Of a stretch of 64,000 nt of DNA, positions 1 through 9,245 are shown in pieces. Under the pieces are notes generated by a model. The model was not told the DNA's origin, made no database searches, and saw only the letters and a program-made list of their open reading frames with translations. Position 1 is the stretch's first letter; each line of letters starts with the position of its first letter. The stretch covers positions 62,001 through 126,000 of the forward strand of contig DIYF01000061.1 in the NCBI GenBank assembly GCA_002427745.1, written 5' to 3'. Origin of the DNA: Roseivirga sp. UBA6061 (GTDB taxonomy: Bacteria; Bacteroidota; Bacteroidia; Cytophagales; Cyclobacteriaceae). The position numbers and the translations under genes are program-made.

Positions 1-367
1 AGATGGCAATGGCAAAAGAATTAGAGGCATGGGAGGAGGCGAAACCATATTGTCCGCCACAGCCCTTGAGTAAATGTACCTTGCCTTCCAGCAAAGGTTC
101 GTAACAGGGGCGCAAACGCTCTACTGTAGGTTTAAGAAAGCCGCTGGCAATCTGATCGCTGATCAGGATTAACAGCCCGATTGAGACGAGGGTATAAAGC
201 CACTTGCGTTGATCTTTTTTGATCAGCCAGTAGAGCAAAAGAGCATACAGGGGAATCCATACGTACTTATCACTGATCCGGGGCATCAGAAAATCAAAGA
301 GCGAATTGTGTGCTCCGTTCAGAAACAGAAAAAGTTCCTGATCCCACTGTTCCAGGCGATCAATCAT
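1..367 (-). CDS. PAP2-family phosphatase (partial, N-terminal part)
   Basis: The frame runs off the left edge of the window, leaving 122 residues of the N-terminal part. Hydrophobic segments lie around residues 38-48 and 60-75. A K-x6-R-P motif (KPTVERLRP) is followed about 30 residues later by an ASSHASNS block, matching the first two motifs of the type 2 phosphatidic acid phosphatase superfamily. The third motif would lie outside the window. Members are membrane phosphatases acting on lipid phosphates such as undecaprenyl pyrophosphate or phosphatidate. The ATG start overlaps the stop of hemF in an ATGA arrangement, which suggests translational coupling. The family call is firm; the substrate is unknown. 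Confidence 0.85.
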   Translation of the reverse strand, partial: MIDRLEQWDQELFLFLNGAHNSLFDFLMPRISDKYVWIPLYALLLYWLIKKDQRKWLYTLVSIGLLILISDQIASGFLKPTVERLRPCYEPLLEGKVHLLKGCGGQYGFASSHASNSFAIAI

Positions 368-1266
368 ACAACCCAGTTAACACCTTTTCGAAGTAGTTTT
401 TGTGTTTTATCCTCTTTACTGCCCTCAACCGGCTCAAAATCGTATTCCCAGCCGGCTTGTGAAGGAAGGCTCATGAGGATGGATTCAGTTCTGCCATTAG
501 TATCCAGCCCGAATTTGGTTCCCCGATCGAGCACCAGGTTGAACTCAACATAACGCCCTCTGCGTAGCATTTGCCATTCCTTTTCCCTTTCACCATAAGG
601 CAGGCGGGCATTCTTGTTCATAAGCTGAGTATAAATCGGGGCAAAGGCCAGACCGACATCTTTTACAAAATCCAGCCGGTCCCTTTTGGTAAACTCTTTA
701 TCATCACCAAGCTGATCAAAGAAGATGCCACCTATGCCGCGGGTTTCATTCCTGTGTTTGATAAAGAAATAGTCATCGGCCCACTGCTTGAATTTGGGAT
801 AATAGTCCGGATGATGCTTATCACAAACCGCTTTAAGTCGAGCGTGGAAATTGACGGCATCTTCCTTATTGATATAATGGGGGGTGAGGTCTATGCCACC
901 ACCAAACCAGTATTTGCCATTCGACATTTCAAAATACCGGATGTTCATATGAATGATGGGAACCAAAGGATTCTCAGGGTGGATCACAATGGAAACACCT
1001 GTGGCAAAAAAGTCGCCTTCCGTTAAGCCAAAAGAGCTCAATATCTTCTCGGGAGTTTTACCGTGTACGGCTGAAAAGTTAACACCACCTTTTTCAATGA
1101 TATTACCGTGGCGCATCACACGGGTTCTGCCACCACCGCCTCCCGGCCGGCTCCACCGGTCTTCGTGAAACTCTCCGCGCCCGTCCGCTTTGGTCAGCTC
1201 ACTGCAGATATGATCCTGAATATTTCTGAATATACTGGAGATCGACTCCTTATCCGTTCCGTTCAT
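364..1266 (-). CDS. hemF: Oxygen-dependent coproporphyrinogen III oxidase
   Basis: The 300-residue product matches the length and characteristic blocks of HemF: a glycine-rich RPGGGGGRTRV stretch near residue 42, GGVNFS, HMNIRYFE, WFGGGIDLTPHY and a C-terminal VEFNLVLDRGTKFGL segment. The enzyme performs the oxygen-dependent oxidative decarboxylation of coproporphyrinogen III to protoporphyrinogen IX in heme synthesis and is cytoplasmic. I chose the ATG at 1266; an in-frame GTG two codons upstream (1272) is possible but gives no better match. The stop overlaps the start of the PAP2 gene. Presence of HemF implies growth in oxygen. Confidence 0.95.
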   Translation of the reverse strand: MNGTDKESISSIFRNIQDHICSELTKADGRGEFHEDRWSRPGGGGGRTRVMRHGNIIEKGGVNFSAVHGKTPEKILSSFGLTEGDFFATGVSIVIHPENPLVPIIHMNIRYFEMSNGKYWFGGGIDLTPHYINKEDAVNFHARLKAVCDKHHPDYYPKFKQWADDYFFIKHRNETRGIGGIFFDQLGDDKEFTKRDRLDFVKDVGLAFAPIYTQLMNKNARLPYGEREKEWQMLRRGRYVEFNLVLDRGTKFGLDTNGRTESILMSLPSQAGWEYDFEPVEGSKEDKTQKLLRKGVNWVV

Positions 1267-1441
1267 GGGCACAAAAATATCATAAACCCTCGAATGCTTC
1301 AGGATTTTCTGGGGCTTCCTTTAGCACATGCATCTTTGACAAGAGGTTTGCTGATGGTAGCTGATCTGACCAAATTAAATTTTGAATTAACAGAAGGGCC
1401 AAATTACTTGTTGTATAAAGAGAACCGTTGATTCGGTATTG

Positions 1442-1475
1442 CGTTAGTGAGAAGAGATAACCTAACAAACGTTAG
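1442..1475. promoter_or_regulatory. Candidate repressor operator upstream of the E1 dehydrogenase gene
   Basis: The palindrome CTAACAAACGTTAG lies at 1462-1475. It is extended outward by AA and TT after one unpaired base. An additional CGTTAG half-site lies at 1442-1447. The same CTAAC-N4-GTTAG core occurs at 12852-12865 in front of the thiolase gene. Short palindromes of this design are typical of TetR-family operators controlling fatty acid or branched-chain catabolism. A possible promoter follows: TTG at 1482-1484 and TAACTTGG at 1506-1513. The operator call is inference from the shared palindrome. Confidence 0.45.
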
Positions 1476-1532
1476 TTTTTCTTGTCGACTTCTGTTGATA
1501 TTGGTTAACTTGGCCTCAAATCACCCTAATTA

Positions 1533-3629
1533 ATGAACGTTACGGAAAGTAAAGTCCCTCATACCAAAAAGAATTCCATTCCCACCCCAAAGCCCGTACT
1601 GGAAAAGGCGTACAGGCTGATGCATACGGCCATGAACATGGCCTACACTTACGAAGAAAACAGAGCAGTTTGCAGCAAGTATGTTCATAGTACTTCCCGC
1701 GGACATGAGGCCATCCAGCTGGCGGCAGGCATGCTGCTGGAGTCATATGACTATGCCGCTCCTTATTATCGTGATGAGTCCATTCTCCTGGGAATAGGAA
1801 TGGAGCCTCATGAGCTGATGATGCAATTGATGGGCAAAAGAGACGATCCGTTTTCAGGAGGACGTACTTATTACGGACACCCTTCATTAAAGAGAGAGGA
1901 CTTTCCTGTCATACCTCATCAAAGCTCAGCTACGGGTATGCAGGCTATTCCGGCCACAGGTATGGCACATGCTATAGATTACCTGGAGGGGCAAGGTTTA
2001 CTGGAAGGAGATAACAAGCCTCTGGCACTCTGTTCTTTAGGAGATGGTTCCGTTACTGAGGGAGAGGTTTCGGAAGCCTTTCAAATGGCCGTGCTTCACC
2101 AACTGCCCATAGTCTATCTCATTCAGGACAACGATTGGGGGATATCGGCTACAGGCAAAGAAATGCGTGCCATGGATGCCTATGAGTTCGTTTCAGGCTT
2201 CAAGGGTATGGAACGCATGAGGGTTGACGGAAGTGATTTTGTGAGCTCATATGAGGGATTGAAAGAGGCCTTCAGCTATGTAAGAGAAAAGAGAGCACCG
2301 ATTCTGGTACATGCCAAAGTGCCCTTGCTGGGGCATCATACATCAGGTGTAAGAAAAGAATGGTACCGCGATGACTTTGAAGAGCATCAGAAGACCGACC
2401 CGATTCCGATCCTGAGAAAGAGTTTAAAGAGAGTTGGCTACAAAGAGGCACAGCTGGTAAAGCTGGAAGATGAAGCGAAAGCCTTTGTTCAGTCTGAGTA
2501 TGCCAGAGCACTGAATGCAGATGATCCTGATCCGGCTACCGTGATGGATCATGAGTTTGCTCCGACACCGATTACTGAAGAGAAAGGTAACCGTAAACCA
2601 AGGGGAGCAGAGAAGGTGGTTATGGTAGATGCCGGCCTGCATGCCGTAGATGATATTCTTCGGGCGCACCCTGAAGCCTTATTCTATGGGCAGGATGTGG
2701 GAGGAACCCTTGGAGGTGTATTCCGGGAGGCGGCTACACTCGCGCAGAAATATGGTGATGCAAGAATCTTTAATACACCTATTCAGGAGGCATACATTGT
2801 AGGCTCTACAGCGGGTATGTCGGCTGTGGGAGCTAAAGCCATTGTGGAGATTCAGTTTGCAGATTATATCTGGCCGGGGATCAATCAGCTGGTAGAGGAG
2901 CTTTCCAAAAGCTGCTATTTGTCCATGGGCAAATTCCCGATTCAGTCATTGATACGAGTACCGATAGGAGCTTATGGCGGAGGTGGTCCTTACCATTCAG
3001 GCAGTGTAGAGTCTACTCTTTTGAATATCCGTGGCATCAAGGTGGTGTATCCATCCAATGCAGCAGATATGAAAGGTTTGATGAAGGCCGCCTTCCATGA
3101 TCCCAATCCGGTGGTAATGCTGGAGCATAAAGGACTTTACTGGTCGAAAGTGCCGGGTACGGAAGAGGCTAAAACCTTTGAGCCGGATAGTGAGTATATC
3201 GTTCCGCTGGGTAAGGCCAGGGTAGCTCAGGAAGCAAATAGCGAGGCCATTGAGAATGGGGAGTCCTGTACGGTGATCACCTATGGCATGGGAGTCTATT
3301 GGGCGAAGGCTGCCAGTAAGGCTTTTGAGGGACAGGTTGAAATTCTCGATTTGCGTACCCTGAATCCTTTGGATTGGGAAGCTGTAATTACTTCAGTCAG
3401 AAGACATAACAAAGCGCTGGTATTGACGGAAGAGCCTTTGATGAATTCATTTGCCGAGTCACTTGCCGGCAGAATCTCTAAAGAGTGTTTCCAGCAGCTG
3501 GATGCTCCGGTAATGACTCTGGGGGCAGCAAATTTACCGGCCATTGCACTCAATGTAGACCTTGAAAAAGCCATGTTGCCTACTGCTGAAAAGACAGAGG
3601 TAGCTCTGGGAGAGCTGTTAAATTATTAG
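1533..3629 (+). CDS. Fused alpha/beta 2-oxoacid dehydrogenase E1 component (thiamine-dependent)
   Basis: The 698-residue protein joins both E1 subunits of a branched-chain-type 2-oxoacid dehydrogenase. The N-terminal half (about 1-345) carries the thiamine diphosphate motif starting GDGS at residue 170 and ending in QDN about 30 residues later. The C-terminal half (about 360-698) is a transketolase-like beta subunit with FYGQDVGGTLGG, IVEIQFADY and the terminal transketolase C domain. Such fusions are common in Bacteroidota and usually annotated as 2-oxoisovalerate dehydrogenase E1. The complex would feed branched-chain acyl-CoA to lipid synthesis or catabolism. E2 and E3 genes are not adjacent. 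A strong terminator follows. The exact oxoacid is not provable from sequence. Confidence 0.88.
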   Translation: MNVTESKVPHTKKNSIPTPKPVLEKAYRLMHTAMNMAYTYEENRAVCSKYVHSTSRGHEAIQLAAGMLLESYDYAAPYYRDESILLGIGMEPHELMMQLMGKRDDPFSGGRTYYGHPSLKREDFPVIPHQSSATGMQAIPATGMAHAIDYLEGQGLLEGDNKPLALCSLGDGSVTEGEVSEAFQMAVLHQLPIVYLIQDNDWGISATGKEMRAMDAYEFVSGFKGMERMRVDGSDFVSSYEGLKEAFSYVREKRAPILVHAKVPLLGHHTSGVRKEWYRDDFEEHQKTDPIPILRKSLKRVGYKEAQLVKLEDEAKAFVQSEYARALNADDPDPATVMDHEFAPTPITEEKGNRKPRGAEKVVMVDAGLHAVDDILRAHPEALFYGQDVGGTLGGVFREAATLAQKYGDARIFNTPIQEAYIVGSTAGMSAVGAKAIVEIQFADYIWPGINQLVEELSKSCYLSMGKFPIQSLIRVPIGAYGGGGPYHSGSVESTLLNIRGIKVVYPSNAADMKGLMKAAFHDPNPVVMLEHKGLYWSKVPGTEEAKTFEPDSEYIVPLGKARVAQEANSEAIENGESCTVITYGMGVYWAKAASKAFEGQVEILDLRTLNPLDWEAVITSVRRHNKALVLTEEPLMNSFAESLAGRISKECFQQLDAPVMTLGAANLPAIALNVDLEKAMLPTAEKTEVALGELLNY

Positions 3630-3653
3630 AAATAGAATAGAGGAAAACAGGAG

Positions 3654-3683
3654 AGCATCCCGAAAGGGATGCTTTCTTTTTTT
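3654..3683 (+). terminator. Rho-independent terminator after the E1 gene
   Basis: AGCATCCC and GGGATGCT form an 8-bp stem around a GAAA tetraloop, followed by TTCTTTTTTT. It ends the plus-strand E1 transcript and overlaps the stop codon of the convergent tamL gene. Confidence 0.85.
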
Positions 3684-6129
3684 AGAAAGGATATCCGACA
3701 GCAATATTCCATACCGTTTGAGAATTGCGCTTAAACAGTCTTTGCCAGCGGTTTTTCTCTGGAAAGCGTGGGTCTCTCAGCTTATGCCCCATATCCAGGC
3801 GAAATACCAGAAAGGAAAAATCCAGCCTCAGTCCCAGTCCCGCTCCGACAGCAATTTCTTTATAGAAACGATCGAGTTTAAATTCACCACCCTGAGAAAT
3901 CCTGATAGGTCCTTCAGTGGCAGTCGTGCTTACTTCGCTTAGCCTCCAGGCATTACCCGCATCTATAAAAAAGGCCCAGTCAAAGAAACCGGCCAGATTG
4001 CTTCGGTATTCCACATTCATTTCCAGCAGTACCTCACCCGGTTGTTCAAACTGATAGCTGTTCCGATTGGGTACCAGGTTACCGTTCTCATCCAGTACGT
4101 TTTCTCCGGCTTCATTGAGCTCATAGGGAAAAGAAGACCCGGGACCGAGTCGCCTGGGACTCCAGGCCCGGTTGCTGCTGCTACCCCCGGTAAAGAAGAA
4201 TTTTTCATAAGGCAGGGCATCATTTTCACCATAGGGGTTGGCTATACCAGTATGGAAGCGATAAGCCCAGGCACTGCCGTTGTTTTTGGGCACATAGCGT
4301 CTGTAGTCTACCTCAAACTTAAAGAACTGATAAAATTCCAGCCCCTGTCTTTCCAGAACACCTGTGCCGATCAGGTCATAGATGGTGCCTCCGGTCTCAA
4401 CAAAGTACCTGAAGAAAGAGGAGGGGTTGTTGGGGTTGGCGTAGTTCTCGTTGATAATCGCATTGAAAGAAGTACTACTCACAAAGGACGGATTAAAAGC
4501 GAGGTTCAGGGTATTTCCCTGACTGGCCAGTTCATCCAACTGATCTTTAAAATCCTGACTGATGCGCACCGTGTCTATCAGGTTGACGTTGGCAAAGTTG
4601 AGGGTGTAGTTTTTAGTACCCTTCAGGTTTTGCCAGGTATAAGCAAAGGTACCGTTAATGTTGTTTCGGGTATACTCAGGCCTGTCGGTGAAAGAAAAAC
4701 CGAGGGAAACCCGGGTATTGGGGTTGAAGGTCTTGAGGTTCAGGTTACGCGAATTGAAAGGAGTCAAAAACCTTGGGAATGTTATCGAGGCATTGGTACC
4801 GTATTGAAAGCTGCGGTACACCCCATCTGTCTCTGATACCGAGGCAATTCCCTCCAGTCCAAAGAAGCCGTTTAACCTGAAAGTCTCCAGCCCTCGGAAA
4901 ATATTACGGTTGATCAGCGATACATTGTAGAAGGGGCCAGGCAAGCCTTCACTCACATTGACCCCCAGCTCCTGGGTAAGCTGATAATTCTTAAGTGGCG
5001 CGGTATAGATGTTGGTAACGAATTTCCCCGGTACCAGGGTAGTGTCAAAGTTGATATTGACATAGCGGAACATATCCATATTCAGGAGCTGTCGTTGCGT
5101 GTTGACCACTTTTTCGTAGTCATAGAGCTCCCCGGGCCTGAAGATCAGGCGTGTATCCAGTACCTTGGGAGAGTAGTTCTGCTGGCCAAAGGTGTAGCCG
5201 ATCTGCTCATAGTTTTTTCTCTCGGTCACTGCGTCTGTACCATTGGTGTTGACAATGATAGAATCCATGGTATAGGCCACATGATTAGGTTTGCTGGCGG
5301 GTTTGTTGATGACTGTGGTCACCCAAAGATCCGTTTCTCCCGGAGCCTCCCTTACCTCGAATGTGATATAGCTCTCATTCATTTCAAAGTAGCCGTTGTT
5401 TCTGAGCAGATCGTTGATTCTGCTGCGTTCAGCCGTAAGCCTGTCTACATTGTAGTTATCACCTATTTTGAGGAGGGATTGATTATTGTTGTCTTCCAGC
5501 AATTTGGTAATGGCCGGATCACCTGTTCGCAGATTGAGGCTATCGATAAATCTTTGTTCTCCTTCTGAAACAATAAACACCTGATCTACCTTTCGCTTGT
5601 GTTCTGTGAGCCCAATGGATACCTGCGCACCAAAGAAACCATCGTCCTTGAGGTAGTCCAGAATCCGCTGCCGTGAACGCTCAATGAGGGAACTATCATA
5701 AACGGCCAGCGGAGTACCTGTGCGCATCAGGAAGTTGCCGTTTCTCAGGTTATTGTCATAGCGATCAATCCTACGGCTCTTCTTGCTTTCCAGTCCCGCG
5801 GTGGATTTACCACGTGCCTGCTTTTTCGCAATTTTCTCGTCTATGCGAGCGATGAAGTCTCTTTTTTGCTGATTGATTTTGGCTGTATCAAAGGCATTTT
5901 CTCCTCGCTCATAAAGGTTGGCTCCCAGGGTGCCGATCAGCGGGATACGGGTATTGGGTTCCAGAATAATCTGATCGTAGAGATCGCCCTTGTCTGCTTT
6001 GTCAGTACCGGTGATGCTTTGTTTGTAAAGAAGTTTTTCACCATCTTCCAGATGCCGGGTGCCTACACATCCCAGGAGACAACTGACTATCAAAAAAAGG
6101 GTAAAAAGTTGAGTTGTGGCCTGCTTCAC
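3682..6129 (-). CDS. tamL: TamL-type lipoprotein of the BamA/TamA (Omp85) family
   Basis: The chosen GTG start at 6129 gives 815 residues beginning with a lipoprotein signal peptide ending in LLGC, so the mature N-terminus should be lipidated. POTRA-like repeats occupy roughly residues 100-400, and a C-terminal Omp85 beta-barrel follows, with FFTGGSSSNRAW and a GLGLRLDFSF strand near the end. Bacteroidota carry this lipoprotein form of TamA, which works with TamB in outer-membrane protein insertion and envelope phospholipid homeostasis. The frame stays open upstream, but that part overlaps the divergent methyltransferase gene and lacks export character. An AAGGAA precedes the GTG. No tamB gene is adjacent, which is atypical. 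Confidence 0.85.
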   Translation of the reverse strand: MKQATTQLFTLFLIVSCLLGCVGTRHLEDGEKLLYKQSITGTDKADKGDLYDQIILEPNTRIPLIGTLGANLYERGENAFDTAKINQQKRDFIARIDEKIAKKQARGKSTAGLESKKSRRIDRYDNNLRNGNFLMRTGTPLAVYDSSLIERSRQRILDYLKDDGFFGAQVSIGLTEHKRKVDQVFIVSEGEQRFIDSLNLRTGDPAITKLLEDNNNQSLLKIGDNYNVDRLTAERSRINDLLRNNGYFEMNESYITFEVREAPGETDLWVTTVINKPASKPNHVAYTMDSIIVNTNGTDAVTERKNYEQIGYTFGQQNYSPKVLDTRLIFRPGELYDYEKVVNTQRQLLNMDMFRYVNINFDTTLVPGKFVTNIYTAPLKNYQLTQELGVNVSEGLPGPFYNVSLINRNIFRGLETFRLNGFFGLEGIASVSETDGVYRSFQYGTNASITFPRFLTPFNSRNLNLKTFNPNTRVSLGFSFTDRPEYTRNNINGTFAYTWQNLKGTKNYTLNFANVNLIDTVRISQDFKDQLDELASQGNTLNLAFNPSFVSSTSFNAIINENYANPNNPSSFFRYFVETGGTIYDLIGTGVLERQGLEFYQFFKFEVDYRRYVPKNNGSAWAYRFHTGIANPYGENDALPYEKFFFTGGSSSNRAWSPRRLGPGSSFPYELNEAGENVLDENGNLVPNRNSYQFEQPGEVLLEMNVEYRSNLAGFFDWAFFIDAGNAWRLSEVSTTATEGPIRISQGGEFKLDRFYKEIAVGAGLGLRLDFSFLVFRLDMGHKLRDPRFPEKNRWQRLFKRNSQTVWNIAVGYPF

Positions 6130-6142
6130 TAATTCCTTAACA

Positions 6143-6877
6143 ATGCTATCTAAACGATTAATAAAGTACTTTAAATCTCTACAATTAAAAAAATATCGCA
6201 GGCAAGAACGAAAGTTTTTGGTAGAGGGGGCTAAAGGCGTGACGGAATTACTGAAATCTGGTCTTGAAGTAGAGTATTTGCTATTGGCAGCCGATTTCAG
6301 GGCAGAACTTGAAACAGTTGTCAGTCTGAAAGGAGAGGTGTTGGATGTCTCAGAAAAAGAACTGATACAGGTGGGGACTTTCCAGTCAAACAATGCCGGT
6401 TTGGCGGTAGCCTCCATGCCGGAAGAACAGGCCTTGTCTCTTGATGAAGATGAACTGGCTCTGGCCCTGGATGACATCCGGGACCCGGGTAACCTGGGTA
6501 CGATTTTACGAATTGCTGACTGGTATGGCATAACCAGGGTCATCTGCTCCAAAGAATGTGCCGATGTTTTCAATCCCAAAGTAGTCAATGCCAGTATGGG
6601 CTCTTTTAGCAGAATACAAGTGTGGTATGAAGAGCTGGAAGATTTTCTGAAAGAAACGAACCTTCCCGTTTATGGCGCTTTACTGGAGGGAGATAACATC
6701 TATCAGACCGAGCTGAAAACCTCAGGTATTCTGTTGATGGGTAATGAGTCCAAAGGCATTCAACCTGATCTCATCCCTTACATTACACAACCCGTTCATA
6801 TCCCCAGAAGAGGAGGAGCGGAATCGCTCAATGTATCTGTTGCCACTGCCGTGATACTGGATAACTTTTTCAGGTAG
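6143..6877 (+). CDS. TrmH-family (SpoU) RNA 2'-O-ribose methyltransferase
   Basis: The 244-residue product has an N-terminal substrate-binding region starting LSKRLIKYFKSL and a C-terminal SPOUT knot domain. The three SpoU motifs are visible: LDDIRDPGNLGTILR, LLMGNESKGI and IPRRGGAESLNVSVATAV. The enzyme methylates rRNA or tRNA with S-adenosylmethionine. I chose the ATG at 6143 because the homologous N-terminus begins there; an in-frame ATG at 6116 would overlap the divergent tamL start. The gap to tamL is only 13 bp, so one promoter must lie inside the neighbouring coding region. The rRNA or tRNA target is not determinable. Confidence 0.9.
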   Translation: MLSKRLIKYFKSLQLKKYRRQERKFLVEGAKGVTELLKSGLEVEYLLLAADFRAELETVVSLKGEVLDVSEKELIQVGTFQSNNAGLAVASMPEEQALSLDEDELALALDDIRDPGNLGTILRIADWYGITRVICSKECADVFNPKVVNASMGSFSRIQVWYEELEDFLKETNLPVYGALLEGDNIYQTELKTSGILLMGNESKGIQPDLIPYITQPVHIPRRGGAESLNVSVATAVILDNFFR

Positions 6878-7122
6878 TCAGAGTACTTCCATTAATCTTG
6901 TGTCGTAATTCCAGTAAAAACGGTAATCTCCATCGCTTTGAAGAAAACAGATAACGTAGTAATACATATTTTACCAGTAAGCTTAACTGAGTGGGCCATG
7001 GGTAAACTTCCTGGATTCCCAATCAAGTTGGGAAAGACAGCAGTATTTGGGCTTTATTATTTCTCGGGAAATGTATGGACTATCCTCTCGGAAAAAAGGG
7101 GGTTGATCATATATAGAACTCT

Positions 7123-7923
7123 CTAAAACAGCTTGTCTCCACTGGTGTCAGCAGCCTCTTCCATCATTTCCTCCGCCAGCTCTTTACCGAGATACCTGTC
7201 TATTACATTATGGGCCAGGTATAGAGTAGGGGTCAGGACTACGGCCACAATGAATTTGTAGATGTAATTCGTGACACCCACAGCCAACACTTGTACCAAT
7301 GACCAGTCCGCCAGAAAGTAGAAAGCCACGATCAGTACCACAAAGCTATCTATCAGCTGTGAAACCAGAGTAGATCCGGTTGCACGCAGCCAGATCTTAT
7401 TCTTACCAGTGATTTTACGAAGCTTATGAAATACGAAAACGTCTACAAACTGCCCGATGAGAAAGGCCACGAGTGAGGCAAAAATGATGTTCAGCCCCTG
7501 TGAGAGTACTTTGTTAAAGGCCGTATTGATGTTCAGAGGATTTCCTTCATCATCGGTGGAATTGATATCAAGCCAGAAATCGGCCGGGGCCAACTCCATG
7601 GCCAGGTAAATCACCACAAAGGCATAGGCAATAAGGCCTACGGTAATGTATGTCAGCCGTTTCACCCCTTCTTTGCCAAAGTACTCATTGATAATGTCTG
7701 TGAGTATAAAAACCACCGGCCAGAGCAGCACCCCAGCAGTCAGGTTAAACTGAAGCAGAAAGTCTCCAAAGAGCGGAATTTCCAGCGGGTCTGCCCCCAG
7801 AGTTTTTTCAAAGGAGAAAATCTTACCACCAATCAGCTCGGCTATCAGCGCATTGGTAATGAAGATACCGGCAAGAATGATAAAGAGACTGGTCTTTTTA
7901 CTTTTCAGAATGGAGCTTGACAT
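7123..7923 (-). CDS. yhhQ: VUT/YhhQ-family queuosine precursor transporter
   Basis: This 266-residue protein has six or so hydrophobic segments and the family's hallmarks: FSFEKTLG, TDIINEYFGKEGVKR, and a C-terminal GSTLVSQLIDSF block before FIVAVVLTPTLY. YhhQ (DUF165) proteins import queuine or 7-deazaguanine precursors such as preQ0 across the inner membrane for tRNA queuosine modification. A roughly 30-residue acidic C-terminal tail (EEMMEEAADTSG) is longer than in E. coli YhhQ. It is the last gene of the purC-STAS-rnz-yhhQ run, 9 bp after rnz. The family call is secure; the exact precursor is inferred. Confidence 0.9.
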   Translation of the reverse strand: MSSSILKSKKTSLFIILAGIFITNALIAELIGGKIFSFEKTLGADPLEIPLFGDFLLQFNLTAGVLLWPVVFILTDIINEYFGKEGVKRLTYITVGLIAYAFVVIYLAMELAPADFWLDINSTDDEGNPLNINTAFNKVLSQGLNIIFASLVAFLIGQFVDVFVFHKLRKITGKNKIWLRATGSTLVSQLIDSFVVLIVAFYFLADWSLVQVLAVGVTNYIYKFIVAVVLTPTLYLAHNVIDRYLGKELAEEMMEEAADTSGDKLF

Positions 7924-7932
7924 GCTGTGAAT

Positions 7933-8853
7933 TTAACTATTCCCCAGCACATAGTCTTCGCCCTCTATGGCCAAATCTGAATTGTCAAATACGGTGCGTG
8001 CTTCTTCTTTCAGTGGCTCCAGTTCCTTGTATCGGATAGAGAAGTGTCCGAGGAGAAGTTTGCCCACATTGGCCTTCTTTGCAATGGTAGCCGCTTCTTT
8101 GGCAGTAGAGTGAAAGGTGTTGGCAGCCCTGTCTGCGTGCTCATCCAGGAAGGTAGACTCATGATAGAGCATATCTGCCCCCTGGATATAGGGAATGATG
8201 GACTCATCGTATTTTGTGTCCGAGCAGTAGGCGTATTTGAAGGATTTCTTCGGGGGGTAGGTGTACTTGGTGTTTTCGTAAATCACCTTGCCATCCTCAT
8301 CCTCGATATCCTCTCCGTTCTTCAGGCGCACGATATTCCTTACCGAAAAATCTGAAGGTAGCATTTCTTTAATGATGCGCCTTTTCTTGGGCTTTTCCTC
8401 AAACAAATAGCCACTGCAGGGAATGCGATGGTTAAGCGGAATGCTATATACCCGGATAAAGTCGTCTTCGTGAACCAGTGTATGAGATTCGGTGTCTACC
8501 ACATGAAATTCAACATGGTAATTGAAGACCGTTTCCGAATACTTGAGTTGTAAGGTGATGATATCGGCCAGCCCTTTGGGGCCATACAGGTTGAGGGCTT
8601 TTTTTCTGCCCAGCAGGTGCATGGTGCTGAGCAGGCCCATGAGGCCAAGGTAGTGGTCACCGTGGAGGTGACTGATGAAAATATTGTTGATACGTTGCGC
8701 CCTGATATGAAAGCGCTTCATCTGTAGCTGGGTACCTTCTCCACAATCTATCAGATGAAGCCTTCCCTCAACATTGATCAGTTGAGAAGTCTGATTTCTA
8801 CGGTGCGCTGGGGCGGCAGAATTAGAGCCTAGTATTTTGACGGATATGCCCAA
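7933..8853 (-). CDS. rnz: Ribonuclease Z
   Basis: The 306-residue protein belongs to the metallo-beta-lactamase fold. The Zn-binding HLHGDH motif lies at residues 62-67, preceded by LIDCGEGTQ. Later ligands appear in YCSDTKYDE and in LLGHFSIRY near the C-terminus, and YHESTF is also present. RNase Z endonucleolytically removes 3' trailers from tRNA precursors. The length fits the short bacterial form. It lies 8 bp downstream of the STAS gene in the same direction, a pairing that recurs in Bacteroidota. Confidence 0.95.
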   Translation of the reverse strand: MGISVKILGSNSAAPAHRRNQTSQLINVEGRLHLIDCGEGTQLQMKRFHIRAQRINNIFISHLHGDHYLGLMGLLSTMHLLGRKKALNLYGPKGLADIITLQLKYSETVFNYHVEFHVVDTESHTLVHEDDFIRVYSIPLNHRIPCSGYLFEEKPKKRRIIKEMLPSDFSVRNIVRLKNGEDIEDEDGKVIYENTKYTYPPKKSFKYAYCSDTKYDESIIPYIQGADMLYHESTFLDEHADRAANTFHSTAKEAATIAKKANVGKLLLGHFSIRYKELEPLKEEARTVFDNSDLAIEGEDYVLGNS

Positions 8854-8861
8854 ATGACTCT

Positions 8862-9245
8862 TTACTCAGCCCCGCCTTCTGCTTCAAATCCTCTTTCCAG
8901 TTCTTGCATAAATACCAGGTCTACCGCTTCTTCATTGGTAGGCACGATGCTTAATACACCTGTGAGTTGAGAGATGGTCAACAACTTTTCAACAAAAGGG
9001 GTAATGCCGGCCAGTACAAACGAGCCTCCGTTTTCTGAGAAGGTACGATTTCCTACCAACAAGGCGCTAAGGCCTGAAGAATCGGCATATTTAGTGGCCG
9101 AAAGGTTAAGGATTACACTGGATACACCAGTGGTCTGCAGATTGACAAATTCTGATTTTAATTCAGGTGATATGGTCGAATCCAACTTCTCTTCCCCCAG
9201 TGTAAGCAGGGTGTATTTTTCTTGTTTATCTACCGAAAATTTCAT
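8862..9245 (-). CDS. STAS-domain protein (anti-sigma factor antagonist family)
   Basis: The 127-residue product is a single STAS domain with the typical [20 protein letters not shown] segment, whose serine is the usual phosphorylation site of SpoIIAA-like antagonists. It ends with a short acidic tail. Partner kinases or anti-sigma factors are not encoded nearby, so its signalling target is unknown. Its start overlaps the purC stop by four bases (ATGA), and rnz follows 8 bp downstream, so it is very likely co-transcribed with both. Confidence 0.88.
   Translation of the reverse strand: MKFSVDKQEKYTLLTLGEEKLDSTISPELKSEFVNLQTTGVSSVILNLSATKYADSSGLSALLVGNRTFSENGGSFVLAGITPFVEKLLTISQLTGVLSIVPTNEEAVDLVFMQELERGFEAEGGAE

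Noticed and set aside
1280..1468. 62-codon open frame upstream of hemF
   Set aside because: It overlaps the putative operator and promoter region, lacks a recognisable domain and has no start context; more likely untranslated leader.
4042..4836. Long 264-codon plus-strand frame inside tamL
   Set aside because: It is antisense to the Omp85 barrel coding region and resembles no protein.
6938..7126. 62-codon frame between the methyltransferase and yhhQ
   Set aside because: No family resemblance, low coding character and overlap with the end of yhhQ; kept as non-coding.
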